Shown here: in pieces, positions 1 to 7,687 of the stretch
How positions within the stretch are numbered: position 1 is the first letter of the stretch
Layout: every line of letters starts with the position of its first letter
NCBI GenBank assembly: GCA_016927175.1
Contig: JAFGNC010000161.1
Location: 1-12,173 of the forward strand
From: Gammaproteobacteria bacterium
GTDB lineage: Bacteria > Pseudomonadota > Gammaproteobacteria > Steroidobacterales > Rariloculaceae
Direction: 5' to 3'
Length of the DNA: 12,173 bases
Made by a program: the position numbers and the translations under genes
Notes under the pieces: model-generated
Told to the model about the DNA's origin: nothing
Seen by the model: the letters and a program-made list of their open reading frames with translations, nothing else
The model's database searches: none

Positions 1-473
1 GCGACGCGAAGCTCGCCGTCCGCCGTGACGTACGTGCCGCTGTACCAGTTGCCGGTGATCGTGTCGGCGAGCTCGGCGAGGTCGGGCGCATCGTAGACGC
101 CGCGCGCGGCGAGATCCTCGACGGACGCGGGCGTCTCCGGATCGTCGAAGCCGCCGCGGCGCCACAGCCCGGCGAGGCGGCGGGTGCCGTCCGTTCGGGT
201 CGCGAGCGCCTCGAAGTATTCGCTGCCGATCGCGTCGTCCTGCAGGTCGTCGAAGCCGGTCAGCACGCGGGACATGCGCAGAAACTGATCGAGTCCGAGC
301 GTCGGCGCGCTCCGGTCCTGCTCGGCGGCCGCGTCCTGAGCGGCGGCGCGGGTCCACGGCGCGGCGGCGAGAGAGGATGCGAGCAACAGCAGGTCGCGGC
401 GAGTCAGCCGAACGGGTGCCGGGGCGGCTGCATGGCCGCCCGGCAAGTCCGGTCGACGATGAGGTAGAAACAT
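1..473 (-). CDS. Tat-exported D-sorbitol dehydrogenase (FAD-SLDH) family protein, C-terminus off the window
   Basis: Only the first 157 codons are present; the reading frame is still open at the left edge. The N-terminus has a twin-arginine export signal: L-T-R-R-D-L-L-L at about residues 23-30, a hydrophobic run, then an Ala-rich cleavage region near residues 42-46. After it come F-L-R-M-S-R-V-L-T-G-F (64-74) and N-W-Y-S-G-T-Y (142-148). These resemble the small-subunit family annotated as membrane-bound FAD-containing D-sorbitol dehydrogenase, whose members usually work with a GMC-type flavoprotein and a cytochrome c in periplasmic oxidation of sugars or alcohols. The ATG has GGAG eight bases upstream (482-485), and the gene begins 29 bases after the TPR gene's stop, so co-transcription is likely. 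The family call is from motif memory; substrate and partner are unknown. A GMC oxidoreductase next to the left would support it. Confidence 0.62.
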   Translation of the reverse strand, partial: MFLPHRRPDLPGGHAAAPAPVRLTRRDLLLLASSLAAAPWTRAAAQDAAAEQDRSAPTLGLDQFLRMSRVLTGFDDLQDDAIGSEYFEALATRTDGTRRLAGLWRRGGFDDPETPASVEDLAARGVYDAPDLAELADTITGNWYSGTYVTADGELRV

Positions 474-502
474 ATGCTCGGCTCCGCCGTCTGCGTGGAT
501 CG

Positions 503-2281
503 TCAGTAGCGGGACGCGCCCAGCCTCACATCGGCGTGCTGCCATGCCTTGTCCAGCTCGATCCGCACTGCCTCGGCTTCGCCCGCTTTGCCCTGTGAGC
601 GCAAACTCTGCCACAGTCCGTACAGCGACCATCCGTTATTCTGATTCCATGCGAGGTCACGCACGTAAACCGCTTCAGCTTCGGCGGCGCGGTCGGCCTC
701 GATCAGCGCCGCTCCGAGGAAGCGGCGCATCGGCAGTGGCCAGCCGGGCGGCTCCGTGTAGGGCAGGGCGTCTTCCAGCGCGACGGCCCTGCGGAATGCC
801 GGTACGGCAGCCTCCGGATCGCCGTCCGCCTGCTCGATCTCGCCTTCGAGAGACGCCGACGCGACGAGCAGCTCGCCGTTGTTCGGATCGTGACTGTCGA
901 TGAAGTTGCGCAGAGCTGCGAGCTCCTGCCGCGCTTCCCGGAGACGGCTCAGACCGGTCAGCGCGCTGCCGCGCATGTAATGCCACATTCCTTTGAGGCG
1001 TGCGCACTGCTCGTCGGGCGCTTCGTCCACGGCGGAAAGTAGCGTGTCCCACTTTCCGAACGCGCGCTCGACGAACCACAGTGACACGCTGTTGCGGTCG
1101 CCGGCGCAGGAGCCGTCGCCGCTGAAACGACGCGCCGTTTCCAGTGCAGCCCGCGCGGCCTGGAGGGATTCGGCGTAGTTCCCCATCTGCATCGCCGCAT
1201 ACGCCATGAAGTCGTAGGCGTGCCATGCGTGGAACACGTGCGACATCGGAAGCGACGTCACGAACGGCAGGTCTCGATCGCCCCACGCTGCCATGAAGCG
1301 TTCGTCCGCCTGGACGGACCGCCGATTCTGCGCCACTGCATCCGCATAGTTCCCGACGCGAATATAGATGTGCGACGGCATGTGCACGACGTGACCCGCG
1401 TCCGGCATCAGCGCTTCGAGCCGGTTCGCCACCGCAATGGCCCGCTCCGGCCGAGTGGACGCCTCGTACAGATGGAGATAGAGGTGGTGGGTGCCCGGGT
1501 GAGACGGCACGAGACGCATCGACCGTTCCAGCGCCGTGGCGACTTCCGCTGTTCCGGCCGAAGGTGCCCCGTCTTTCTCCCAGTACTCCCAGGGGTGCAA
1601 CGTCATGAACGCATCGGCGAACAGGGCCGCGACGTCCGGATCCTCCGGATACGCTTCGAGCAAGCGACGCGTACGCTCGTGATATGCGCGGTCGCGCTCG
1701 TCGCGCTGTGGATACGTGTCCGCGTCATAACGGACGTACAGCGCTTCGATCAGCGCGCGCTCGATCGGCGGCGCGGCGTCGTCGACCAGCTCGAGGGCGC
1801 GGCGGATCGTTTCGAGACCTTCTCCCGCAGGGTCGTCCGGCCGGCCGGCCCTGCGGCTGTTCGGGTTCGGAGCGATCGCGAGCGCCATGCCCCAATGGAT
1901 CATCGGCTCGGACGGCGCCAATCGGTCGGCCTCGCGGAAAGAGGCCAGTGCCTCCGGGAAGTAATACGCCCACGCGAGTCTCAAGCCCTGGTCGAAATAC
2001 AGCTGCGCGGCTTCAGAATCCGTCGAGATCGAGCGGGAATAGGACCCGGTGCCGTCCACCAGCGTCGCATGCTCGCCCGGCGTCTGGGCCCGGGCGAAGC
2101 CGGCGGCGAGCAGCAGCAGGCAAAAGGCGACCCCGGGACGCGATGGCTTGCAGCCTCGCTGCCCCGACGGCCGCGTGATGCGAAATCGAATGAAAGCGTT
2201 TCTGCCATTCGGCCGGCTGACCCGGTCGAGATTCATCCAGCCGCTGAACGAGTGAGCCAGCTGTGAAGAGCCGATTGCCAT
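503..2281 (-). CDS. Secreted or periplasmic TPR-repeat protein
   Basis: This large protein is built of helical TPR-like repeats. The motif H-H-L-Y-L-H-L-Y-E-A-S followed by G-H-V-V-H-M-P-S-H-I-Y-I-R-V-G-N-Y is the signature I associate with a family of bacterial TPR proteins of unknown function. A hydrophobic segment ending F-A-R-A before Gln (A-x-A type cleavage) indicates export. The start is uncertain. The frame is open to an ATG at 2329 with no ribosome site. The ATG at 2281 has AGAGGG about 11 bases upstream and is used here. An ATG at 2236 gives a shorter leader but has no clear site. All three leave a long stretch (35 or more residues) before the hydrophobic core. The gene lies downstream of the hpnB-like gene and just upstream of the FAD-SLDH-family gene, all leftward. 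No catalytic motif is seen; a scaffolding or binding role is only inferred. Confidence 0.8.
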   Translation of the reverse strand: MAIGSSQLAHSFSGWMNLDRVSRPNGRNAFIRFRITRPSGQRGCKPSRPGVAFCLLLLAAGFARAQTPGEHATLVDGTGSYSRSISTDSEAAQLYFDQGLRLAWAYYFPEALASFREADRLAPSEPMIHWGMALAIAPNPNSRRAGRPDDPAGEGLETIRRALELVDDAAPPIERALIEALYVRYDADTYPQRDERDRAYHERTRRLLEAYPEDPDVAALFADAFMTLHPWEYWEKDGAPSAGTAEVATALERSMRLVPSHPGTHHLYLHLYEASTRPERAIAVANRLEALMPDAGHVVHMPSHIYIRVGNYADAVAQNRRSVQADERFMAAWGDRDLPFVTSLPMSHVFHAWHAYDFMAYAAMQMGNYAESLQAARAALETARRFSGDGSCAGDRNSVSLWFVERAFGKWDTLLSAVDEAPDEQCARLKGMWHYMRGSALTGLSRLREARQELAALRNFIDSHDPNNGELLVASASLEGEIEQADGDPEAAVPAFRRAVALEDALPYTEPPGWPLPMRRFLGAALIEADRAAEAEAVYVRDLAWNQNNGWSLYGLWQSLRSQGKAGEAEAVRIELDKAWQHADVRLGASRY

Positions 2282-2378
2282 GAGAGCGTAATCCCTCTGC
2301 GCCGTGATGCTGGCTCGGAAGCAGTTCATTGTGCACGTTGCGCCGACCGGCTCAACTCATCTCCGGTGCCAGCGCCGG

Positions 2379-3524
2379 TCATTCGGTGACGCCGTAAGCG
2401 CGGTCCTTCCACCGCGCCCGAACGCCTCGCCAGTAGCGAATCGCCGAGTCCCAGGTCATGCCGAGGAACAGCGCGCCGGCGAGCGGCAGCGTCAGCACCC
2501 ACGCCGCCGGCAGCGCATAGAACCGCACGACGGGCAGGTACGCGAGGCCCATCGCCGCCAGCGCCGCGGCCGCGACCACTGCCGTGTGCATCGAAGTCGT
2601 CGTCAGCAGCGCCGCGACCGGTGCGACGAACACCAGCAGCATCGCCGCCGTCGTGCCGAGCAGCAGCAGCGGCGAGTAGCGCAGCTGCGTGAACGCCGTG
2701 CGGCTCACCATGCGCCAGAAGTCGCCGAAGCCGTACGGGCGAAGGCTCCGCACGGAACGGCTCATGCCGATCCACGTGCGGTGGCCGCGGCCTTTCAGCG
2801 CGGCGGCAAACGTGCAGTCGTCGATCAGCGCGCCGCGCAGCGGCGCGAAGCCGCCGAGACCGCGCAGCGCTTCGGTGCCGACCAGGATGCAGCCGCCGGC
2901 CGCGGCCGCAACGCGGCTTCGCGGCGAGTTGGCCAGTGCGAACGGGTAGAGCAGCTTGAAGAAGAACACGAACGGCGGCGCGAGCAGCCGTTCGGCGAAC
3001 GTCCGGCAGCGCAGCGTCGCCATGATCGACACGAGATCGGCGCCGGTACGCTCGGACTGCTCGACCAGCGCGGCGATCGTGCCCGGCGCGAGCTCGATGT
3101 CGGCGTCGAGAAGCAGGACCCGTGGCCGCTGCACGCGCTCGAAGCCCTGTTCCAGCGCCCACAGCTTGCCGCTCCATCCGGCAGGGCGCGGGCGGCCCGA
3201 CACGACGCACAGCGAGGTCGGATGAGAGGAGCCCGTGTCCGCTGCGCCCACGCAGAAACGCATGCAGAGCTCGGCTGTGCCGTCGTCGGACTCGTCATCC
3301 ACGACGATGACGTCGAGACCGGGACCCTGGCGCGACAGGGCCGCGAGCGTTCGCTCGATCACGGCCGCCTCGTTGCGAGCCGGAATCAGCACCGTGACGT
3401 CGTCGAGTACCGGGCCCTCGCTCGCGGCCTCGAGCCGTTCGCGCACCCGATGGGGCTGCCACGGCAACAGCAGCACGGCGGCCCATGCGGCGAGCGCGAC
3501 AGCGCTGGCGACGGTCAGCAGCAT
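2379..3524 (-). CDS. hpnB: HpnB-like hopanoid-associated family 2 glycosyltransferase
   Basis: This 381-residue membrane glycosyltransferase is of GT-A, family 2 type. An N-terminal membrane anchor (about 4-22) precedes the nucleotide-sugar domain: V-L-I-P-A-R-N-E (45-52), V-V-D-D-E-S-D-D-G-T (74-83), G-W-S-G-K-L-W-A-L (116-124), the metal-binding D-A-D (140-142), and a candidate catalytic I-D-D-C (234-237). Three hydrophobic segments follow (about 286-307, 312-334, 338-358), with L-R-P-Y and Q-L-R-Y-S-P before them. The W-S-G-K-L-W-A-L, F-V-F-F-F-K-L-L-Y-P-F and A-A-A-A-G-G-C stretches are typical of HpnB, annotated as hopene-associated. An in-frame stop 18 bases upstream makes ATG 3524 the first possible start, though its ribosome site is weak. 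HpnB's acceptor is not well established, and no other hopanoid gene is in the window, so a role in hopanoid glycosylation is inferred from family only. Confidence 0.85.
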   Translation of the reverse strand: MLLTVASAVALAAWAAVLLLPWQPHRVRERLEAASEGPVLDDVTVLIPARNEAAVIERTLAALSRQGPGLDVIVVDDESDDGTAELCMRFCVGAADTGSSHPTSLCVVSGRPRPAGWSGKLWALEQGFERVQRPRVLLLDADIELAPGTIAALVEQSERTGADLVSIMATLRCRTFAERLLAPPFVFFFKLLYPFALANSPRSRVAAAAGGCILVGTEALRGLGGFAPLRGALIDDCTFAAALKGRGHRTWIGMSRSVRSLRPYGFGDFWRMVSRTAFTQLRYSPLLLLGTTAAMLLVFVAPVAALLTTTSMHTAVVAAAALAAMGLAYLPVVRFYALPAAWVLTLPLAGALFLGMTWDSAIRYWRGVRARWKDRAYGVTE

Positions 3525-3786
3525 GCTTCGGCGCTCGAGTCAGCGTCCGGGGCCATGCCGTTCCCTGCGTGCCCGGACGCGCCGGCGGCGGCTATGCGGA
3601 AACCGTCGGCCGACGGAAATCGATGGTGCGACACGGAGCATAGAGTACACGTCGCGCTCTTCGACGGCAGCCGCGGCGCTCCTGGTCGATCGCCGCCTCC
3701 GGCCGCTCGAGTGATCATGTTGGCGATATAGGCGCACCGGCGGAGCGTATGAGAAGATCTCGCGACGATCACCAGGGGGGACTTCG

Positions 3787-5025
3787 ATGGCTATCGGACG
3801 GACGGAACGCGCGGCGGGACGTGCAGCTTCTTTCAGCGCGGCCGGGCGTGGGGCCTCTCTGGGCGCGCGCGCTCCGGCACCATCGAGGCGGCGCGGGCCG
3901 GCGTCCGCCGCGGCGGTCGTCGCCGCCCTCGCCTCGCTCGGCGCGTCGACCACCGCGCTCGCGCATCACGGCTTCGGCCGGTTCGATCGCTCGAAGGAGG
4001 TCGAGTTCACCGGTGTGATCACCGGTATCGACTTCGTGAACCCCCACTCGTATCTGCGGTTCGACGCGGCCGGCCCCGACGGGGAAAACATCGCGATGCG
4101 CTGCGAGATGCGCGCCGCCACGCTGCTGCGGCGCTCGGGCTGGTCGGAGGAGATGTTCGTGATCGGCGCGGAGGCCACCGTCTTCGGCTTCGGCCACCGC
4201 GACGATCCCGCATCGTGCTATCTCGAGGACATCAAGATCGGCGACGCCGCCGGCTTCAACCGCAACGATCAGTTCGAGACGACGCGGGTCGACGGCTCGG
4301 ACCGCCCGCTGCGGCTGCCGTCGGGTGAGCCGAACATCTCCGGCGACTGGGCGCAGGAGCAGTACGTGATCGCGGTGCCGCCGAGCGGCAGAGGGACGCT
4401 CGTGCCGAAGAGCATGATCGCGGCGGTCGAGTCGGGCGAGATCGCGATCGAGGACGTGCCATCCGCCGGCTGGGGTCCAAGGCCGGTGACGTTGACCGAG
4501 CGCGGGCAGGCCGAAGCGGACGCCTTCAGGATGTGGTCGCCCGAAGACAACCCGCGCCTGCGCTGTCGGCCCACGAGCATCATCTTCGACTGGGTGTTCG
4601 ACGGCGCCGTCAACCGCATCGATCAGCAGGAGGACCGCATCGTCATCGACTACGGCCTGTACAGCTTCCGGCGCGTCATCCATATGGACATGGACGCGCA
4701 TCCGGCCGGCGTCGAGCCGAGCTACGCAGGCCATTCGATCGGCCATTGGGACGGTGACGTGCTCGTCGTCGATACGATCGGCTTCGAGCCGGGCGTCATC
4801 GCTCCGCCGGTGCGTCACAGCGATCAGCTCCACGTGGTCGAGCGCTTTTCGCTGGATCCCGCGACCATGGCGCTGACGCGCGACTATGTCGCCGAGGATC
4901 CGGTCTACTTCACCGACCGCTACGTCGGCTCGGACACCGTGCTGGTTGCCGACGTGCCGTACGTCGCGCATCCCTGCGAGGAGCTCGCTCCCGAGTTCGT
5001 TCCGGAGGCGGAGGGCCGGAGATAA
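3787..5025 (+). CDS. Exported DUF6152-type protein of unknown function
   Basis: This 412-residue exported protein has a long N-region with an R-R-R-G stretch, an Ala-rich hydrophobic core (about 39-52) and likely cleavage after A-L-A (57-59), which would leave His-His-Gly as the mature N-terminus. The segment H-H-G-F-G-R-F-D through V-N-P-H-S-Y (60-89) matches the DUF6152 pattern I recognise. The C-terminal half has G-H-S-I-G-H-W-D-G-D-V-L-V-V-D-T-I-G-F (315-333) and H-S-D-Q-L-H-V-V-E-R-F (344-354), typical of long relatives often present as paralogues in one genome. The start is fixed by AGGGGGG six bases before the ATG. It is divergent from the hpnB-like gene across about 260 bases, and separate from the next gene. 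The biochemical function is unknown; a periplasmic location is inferred. Many conserved His residues make metal binding conceivable but unproven. Confidence 0.8.
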   Translation: MAIGRTERAAGRAASFSAAGRGASLGARAPAPSRRRGPASAAAVVAALASLGASTTALAHHGFGRFDRSKEVEFTGVITGIDFVNPHSYLRFDAAGPDGENIAMRCEMRAATLLRRSGWSEEMFVIGAEATVFGFGHRDDPASCYLEDIKIGDAAGFNRNDQFETTRVDGSDRPLRLPSGEPNISGDWAQEQYVIAVPPSGRGTLVPKSMIAAVESGEIAIEDVPSAGWGPRPVTLTERGQAEADAFRMWSPEDNPRLRCRPTSIIFDWVFDGAVNRIDQQEDRIVIDYGLYSFRRVIHMDMDAHPAGVEPSYAGHSIGHWDGDVLVVDTIGFEPGVIAPPVRHSDQLHVVERFSLDPATMALTRDYVAEDPVYFTDRYVGSDTVLVADVPYVAHPCEELAPEFVPEAEGRR

Positions 5026-5033
5026 GCGGACGG

Positions 5034-5099
5034 GAGGGGCAGGCGCCGGCCCCTCAGTGCCGGGCGGCAGACGGTAAACCCGCTTCGGGCGCCGAAGCG
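5034..5099 (+). terminator. Two tandem hairpins after the DUF6152-type gene, possible terminator
   Basis: GAGGGGC (5034-5040) pairs with GCCCCTC (5049-5055) around an 8-base loop. CGCTTCGG (5081-5088) pairs perfectly with CCGAAGCG (5092-5099) around a 3-base loop. Both lie within 75 bases of the upstream stop codon. Neither is followed by a run of T, so intrinsic termination is doubtful. They could instead stabilise the 3' end of the transcript. Confidence 0.33.
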
Positions 5100-5223
5100 C
5101 TGCTCCGGCATCGTGAGCCCAGACGCCACCGCAATCGCACGCCTGCGATCGCGCGGGTTTCCGACGGCCATTGTAATATGGGCGTGCTCACTCGAGGATC
5201 CTTTGGCGATACGACCAGTCTCG

Positions 5224-5230
5224 AAGGAGG
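5224..5230 (+). promoter_or_regulatory. Strong Shine-Dalgarno site that sets the DUF378 gene start
   Basis: AAGGAGG, a perfect anti-Shine-Dalgarno match, lies five bases before ATG 5236. The frame is open further upstream to an ATG at 5113, but the added residues are unlike the family. This site fixes the short form. Confidence 0.85.
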
Positions 5231-5235
5231 CAGCC

Positions 5236-5466
5236 ATGAAAGCCCTGAACCTGACGACACTCATTCTCGTTATCGTCGGCGGTCTGAACTGGGGCCTCAT
5301 CGGTCTCTTCGGATTCGATCTCGTCGCGGCTCTCTTTGGCGACGGCTCGCTCGTGTCACGCGTCGTCTACATCCTGGTCGGCTTGTCCGCGCTGTGGCAG
5401 CTGATACCCCTCGCTTCAGCGTTCGGCACGGGCGAAGTGACGGCCGAACGAGGCCACCGAGCCTGA
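5236..5466 (+). CDS. Small DUF378-family membrane protein
   Basis: This 76-residue inner-membrane protein has two predicted transmembrane helices (about 6-26 and 40-61). The motif V-G-G-L-N-W-G-L-I-G-L-F (14-25) followed by V-Y-I-L-V-G-L-S-A-L-W (44-54) is diagnostic of DUF378, whose members are about this size and have no known function. The Arg-containing tail (R-G-H-R-A) is hydrophilic. The start is set by AAGGAGG at five bases. It stands alone: there are about 200 non-coding bases on each side and a perfect hairpin just after its stop. A TAATAT box at 5174-5179 could be a -10 element, but I find no convincing -35. Confidence 0.9.
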   Translation: MKALNLTTLILVIVGGLNWGLIGLFGFDLVAALFGDGSLVSRVVYILVGLSALWQLIPLASAFGTGEVTAERGHRA

Positions 5467-5472
5467 CCCGAG

Positions 5473-5504
5473 GAGGAGTCCCGCGCTCGCTTGCGGGACT
5501 CCTC
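5473..5504 (+). terminator. Perfect 12-bp hairpin, probable transcription terminator
   Basis: GAGGAGTCCCGC (5473-5484) pairs without mismatch with GCGGGACTCCTC (5493-5504) around an 8-base loop. The hairpin starts seven bases after the DUF378 stop codon. It is followed by ATGTAAAG rather than a T-run, so it is not a canonical intrinsic terminator. Its position and stability still make a 3'-end role likely. Confidence 0.65.
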
Positions 5505-5668
5505 ATGTAAAGCGTTTCGGCGGACGTCCCACACCGGCGTCAGGGACGGCATCTGCAGCGCGACGAGCTGGACACCGTTCGACGTTCGCTCGTTTTGCGA
5601 CCCCGTAGGCGGCCCGAGCGGCGCCGCTCCGGCAGGCTATTGCGCCGGTCCAGAAGCGAAGAGCCGCC

Positions 5669-7459
5669 ATGACGCAGCCCGCAAGCTCCGGCGCCGCCGC
5701 GCCGCAGGTTCGTCTTCTTTCCCGGCGGCGTCGCAGAGCCGGCGGCCGCTGGGGTCTCGTGCTGTTCGCGCTGCCGTTCCTGATCGGCTGCGTCTTCGTA
5801 TCGAAGATCGCGCTCGTGCCGATGCTCGTCGACGCGCACCGGATGCAGTCCTGGGTCCAGGGCGAGGCCCGGCTGAGCAGCGCGGGTGTGGACGTCCGGC
5901 GCAGCGACGACTCCACGACGTACCAGGCGCGCGCGACGTACACATATGAATACGAAGGCCTGACGTACAGCGGCGACCGCGTGGCAGTCGGCGGCGGCGC
6001 CGACAACATCGGCGACTTCCAGCAGAAGCTCGGACAGGAGCTGCGGCGCGCGTACGAGAGCGGCCGGCCCGTACCCGTCTGGATCGATCCCGACGATCCG
6101 CGCGAGGCCGTGCTGAACCGCGACCTGCGCTTCGAGCTGCTCGCGCTGCTCGGTGCGCTGGCGCTGATTTCCGGCGGCGTCGCGCTGGGCCTCTTGTGGT
6201 TCGCATTGCGCAAGCGCCCGACGCCTGCCGTCGGAGCGCCCGACAAGCCGTGGCTCGAGGTGCCGGAGTGGGCGTCTCCCGAGGTGCGAAGCAGCGCGCG
6301 TCGCAACGTCTACGCGGCATGGTTTTTTGCTGCGTTCTGGAACGTGATCGCGATCCCCGTCGGCTTCATGACGACGCTCGAGTTTCTCGACGGCAACCGT
6401 CCCGCGATCTTCGGCCTGCTGTTCCCGCTCGCAGGTCTGGTACTGATCGCTTGGGCGCTGAAGGCGACGGCGAACTGGCGCCGGTTCGGCGCGACCGTGC
6501 TCGCGATGGATCCGTACCCGGGCGCGATCGGCGGGCAGGTCGGCGGCACGATCGATCTGCGGCTGCCGTACGACCCGCGGCTCGCGTTCAACACGACGCT
6601 GAGCTGCCTGTACAGCTACGTCAGCGGGTCGGGCAAGAATCGCAGGCGCAGCGAGCGCGTCGTGTGGCAAAGCGAGGGCATCGCACACGCGCAGTCGCAC
6701 ATGCGGGGTACACGGCTCGAAGTCCTGTTCGACGTCGACCAGGGCCTGCCGCCGTCGGACGTCAAGGACCAGCGCGACTATCACCTGTGGCGGCTCAGCC
6801 TCGCGGCCGACATGCCGGGCGTCGATTTCGACCGCAGCTTCGAGATCCCGGTGTTCCCGACGGGCGAGCAGGCGAAGGCACTTCGCAGCGGCCTCAGCAC
6901 GGAGCACCCGCTCGCGGCAGAAGTGCGCGGGCGCGCGATCGAGCGCGTGCTCGACATGAAGCGCGTCGCGGGCGGGGCGGAGATCTTCTGCCCGGCGTTC
7001 ACGGCGCCCGGGGCGAAGCTCGCGGGGCTTGCCATCGGTATCGTGCTGCTCGCGGCCGCACTGCTGACCGGTGGAACCGACATGCCGCGCGTTCTGCGCT
7101 TCCTGCTCGGGGCGCTCGGGGGCGCCGTAACGGTTGCATCGCTCTACAACCTCGTGCTCAGCCTGCGCGTACGCATCGACTCGTCACAGGTCGAAGTCCG
7201 CAAGCGGCTGCTCGGCTTACCCGCCGGCAACGCGACCATCCCGCGGCGCGACGCGAAGTCGCTGGTGCTGAAGCAAAGCTACAGCTCGCGATCCGGCAAC
7301 AGGCACAGGATCTACTACAAGCTGCAGCTGCTGACCCGCGACGAGCGTCGGATCACGATCGCGCACAATCTCGTCGGGCGGGAGACGGCGGCGCAGGCGC
7401 TCGAGGCGTTGAGCGAGATGACCAGCATTCCGGTCGCTTCGGGCGAAGCCGCGGCGTGA
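5669..7459 (+). CDS. DUF3592-domain multipass membrane protein
   Basis: This 596-residue membrane protein has about six predicted transmembrane segments (28-50, 155-181, 214-238, 246-266, 451-468, 473-498). The loop between helices 1 and 2 (about 60-152) carries the DUF3592 pattern: W-V-Q-G-E-A-R-L, then Y-T-Y-E-Y-E-G-L-T-Y-S-G-D-R (91-104), then V-P-V-W-I-D-P-D-D-P-R-E-A-V-L (135-149). A large hydrophilic region (about 270-445) looks like a second beta-rich domain of similar kind, and a soluble tail follows helix 6. A very basic cluster (R-R-R-R-R, about 19-23) before helix 1 suggests an inside N-terminus. The start has only a weak GAAGAG site. The function of the family is unknown. It appears monocistronic, with about 160 bases before it and 228 after. 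Confidence 0.8.
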   Translation: MTQPASSGAAAPQVRLLSRRRRRAGGRWGLVLFALPFLIGCVFVSKIALVPMLVDAHRMQSWVQGEARLSSAGVDVRRSDDSTTYQARATYTYEYEGLTYSGDRVAVGGGADNIGDFQQKLGQELRRAYESGRPVPVWIDPDDPREAVLNRDLRFELLALLGALALISGGVALGLLWFALRKRPTPAVGAPDKPWLEVPEWASPEVRSSARRNVYAAWFFAAFWNVIAIPVGFMTTLEFLDGNRPAIFGLLFPLAGLVLIAWALKATANWRRFGATVLAMDPYPGAIGGQVGGTIDLRLPYDPRLAFNTTLSCLYSYVSGSGKNRRRSERVVWQSEGIAHAQSHMRGTRLEVLFDVDQGLPPSDVKDQRDYHLWRLSLAADMPGVDFDRSFEIPVFPTGEQAKALRSGLSTEHPLAAEVRGRAIERVLDMKRVAGGAEIFCPAFTAPGAKLAGLAIGIVLLAAALLTGGTDMPRVLRFLLGALGGAVTVASLYNLVLSLRVRIDSSQVEVRKRLLGLPAGNATIPRRDAKSLVLKQSYSSRSGNRHRIYYKLQLLTRDERRITIAHNLVGRETAAQALEALSEMTSIPVASGEAAA

Positions 7460-7625
7460 GCTCGCGGCCGCGGGGGCCCGTCGGCGGGGGGGCATTCGCG
7501 GAAGCGGCGCTGATCGTGGTTTCCCCAAGGCCCGAGCATCGGCCGGTCATCGGTGGTTGAGCTCGATTCAGAGGCGACACTGGCGAGACCTTGCGGCGTA
7601 CGGCTGCGTTGCACGTCGATCATGC

Positions 7626-7660
7626 GGCGCCATAAGCGCCGTTTATTGATTTAATGGCGA
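7626..7660 (+). promoter_or_regulatory. Candidate LysR-type operator upstream of the regulator gene
   Basis: ATAAGCGCCGTTTAT (7632-7646) is a perfect ATAA-N7-TTAT dyad containing the T-N11-A core (T7633, A7645) expected of LysR-type binding sites. It is flanked by related units: GCGCCATAA, GCGCCGTTTA and, inverted, TTTAATGGCG, all within 35 bases. It is AT-rich compared with its surroundings and lies about 40 bases before the regulator ATG, as expected for autoregulation. No strong sigma-70 promoter is evident beside it. Confidence 0.45.
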
Positions 7661-7687
7661 TCCAACAGTTGAATGGATAGGTGCGCC

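Noticed and set aside
1220..2266. 348-codon plus-strand frame opposite the TPR gene
   Set aside because: Antisense shadow without signal, domain or ribosome site.
2304..3731. 475-codon plus-strand frame opposite the hpnB-like gene
   Set aside because: Composition is dominated by Arg, Gln and His, no domain is visible, and hpnB motifs on the minus strand explain the region.
3525..3786. Promoters in the divergent gap between the hpnB-like and DUF6152-type genes
   Set aside because: TTGGCG (3720-3725), GATATA (3725-3730) and TATGAG (3748-3753) do not combine with acceptable spacing. Promoters must be present here but I cannot place them.
3769..4971. 400-codon minus-strand frame opposite the DUF6152-type gene
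   Set aside because: Asp/Arg/His-rich antisense shadow; the plus strand has a signal peptide, a good ribosome site and family motifs.
5113..5235. Upstream in-frame extension of the DUF378 gene
   Set aside because: The perfect AAGGAGG at 5224-5230 and family length place the start at 5236.
5540..6907. 455-codon open frame on the minus strand across the DUF3592 gene
   Set aside because: Low-complexity Arg-rich product with no motif; the opposite strand encodes a family-matching membrane protein.
6196..7560. 454-codon plus-strand frame inside the DUF3592 gene
   Set aside because: Arg/Ala-rich shadow in another frame of a supported gene.
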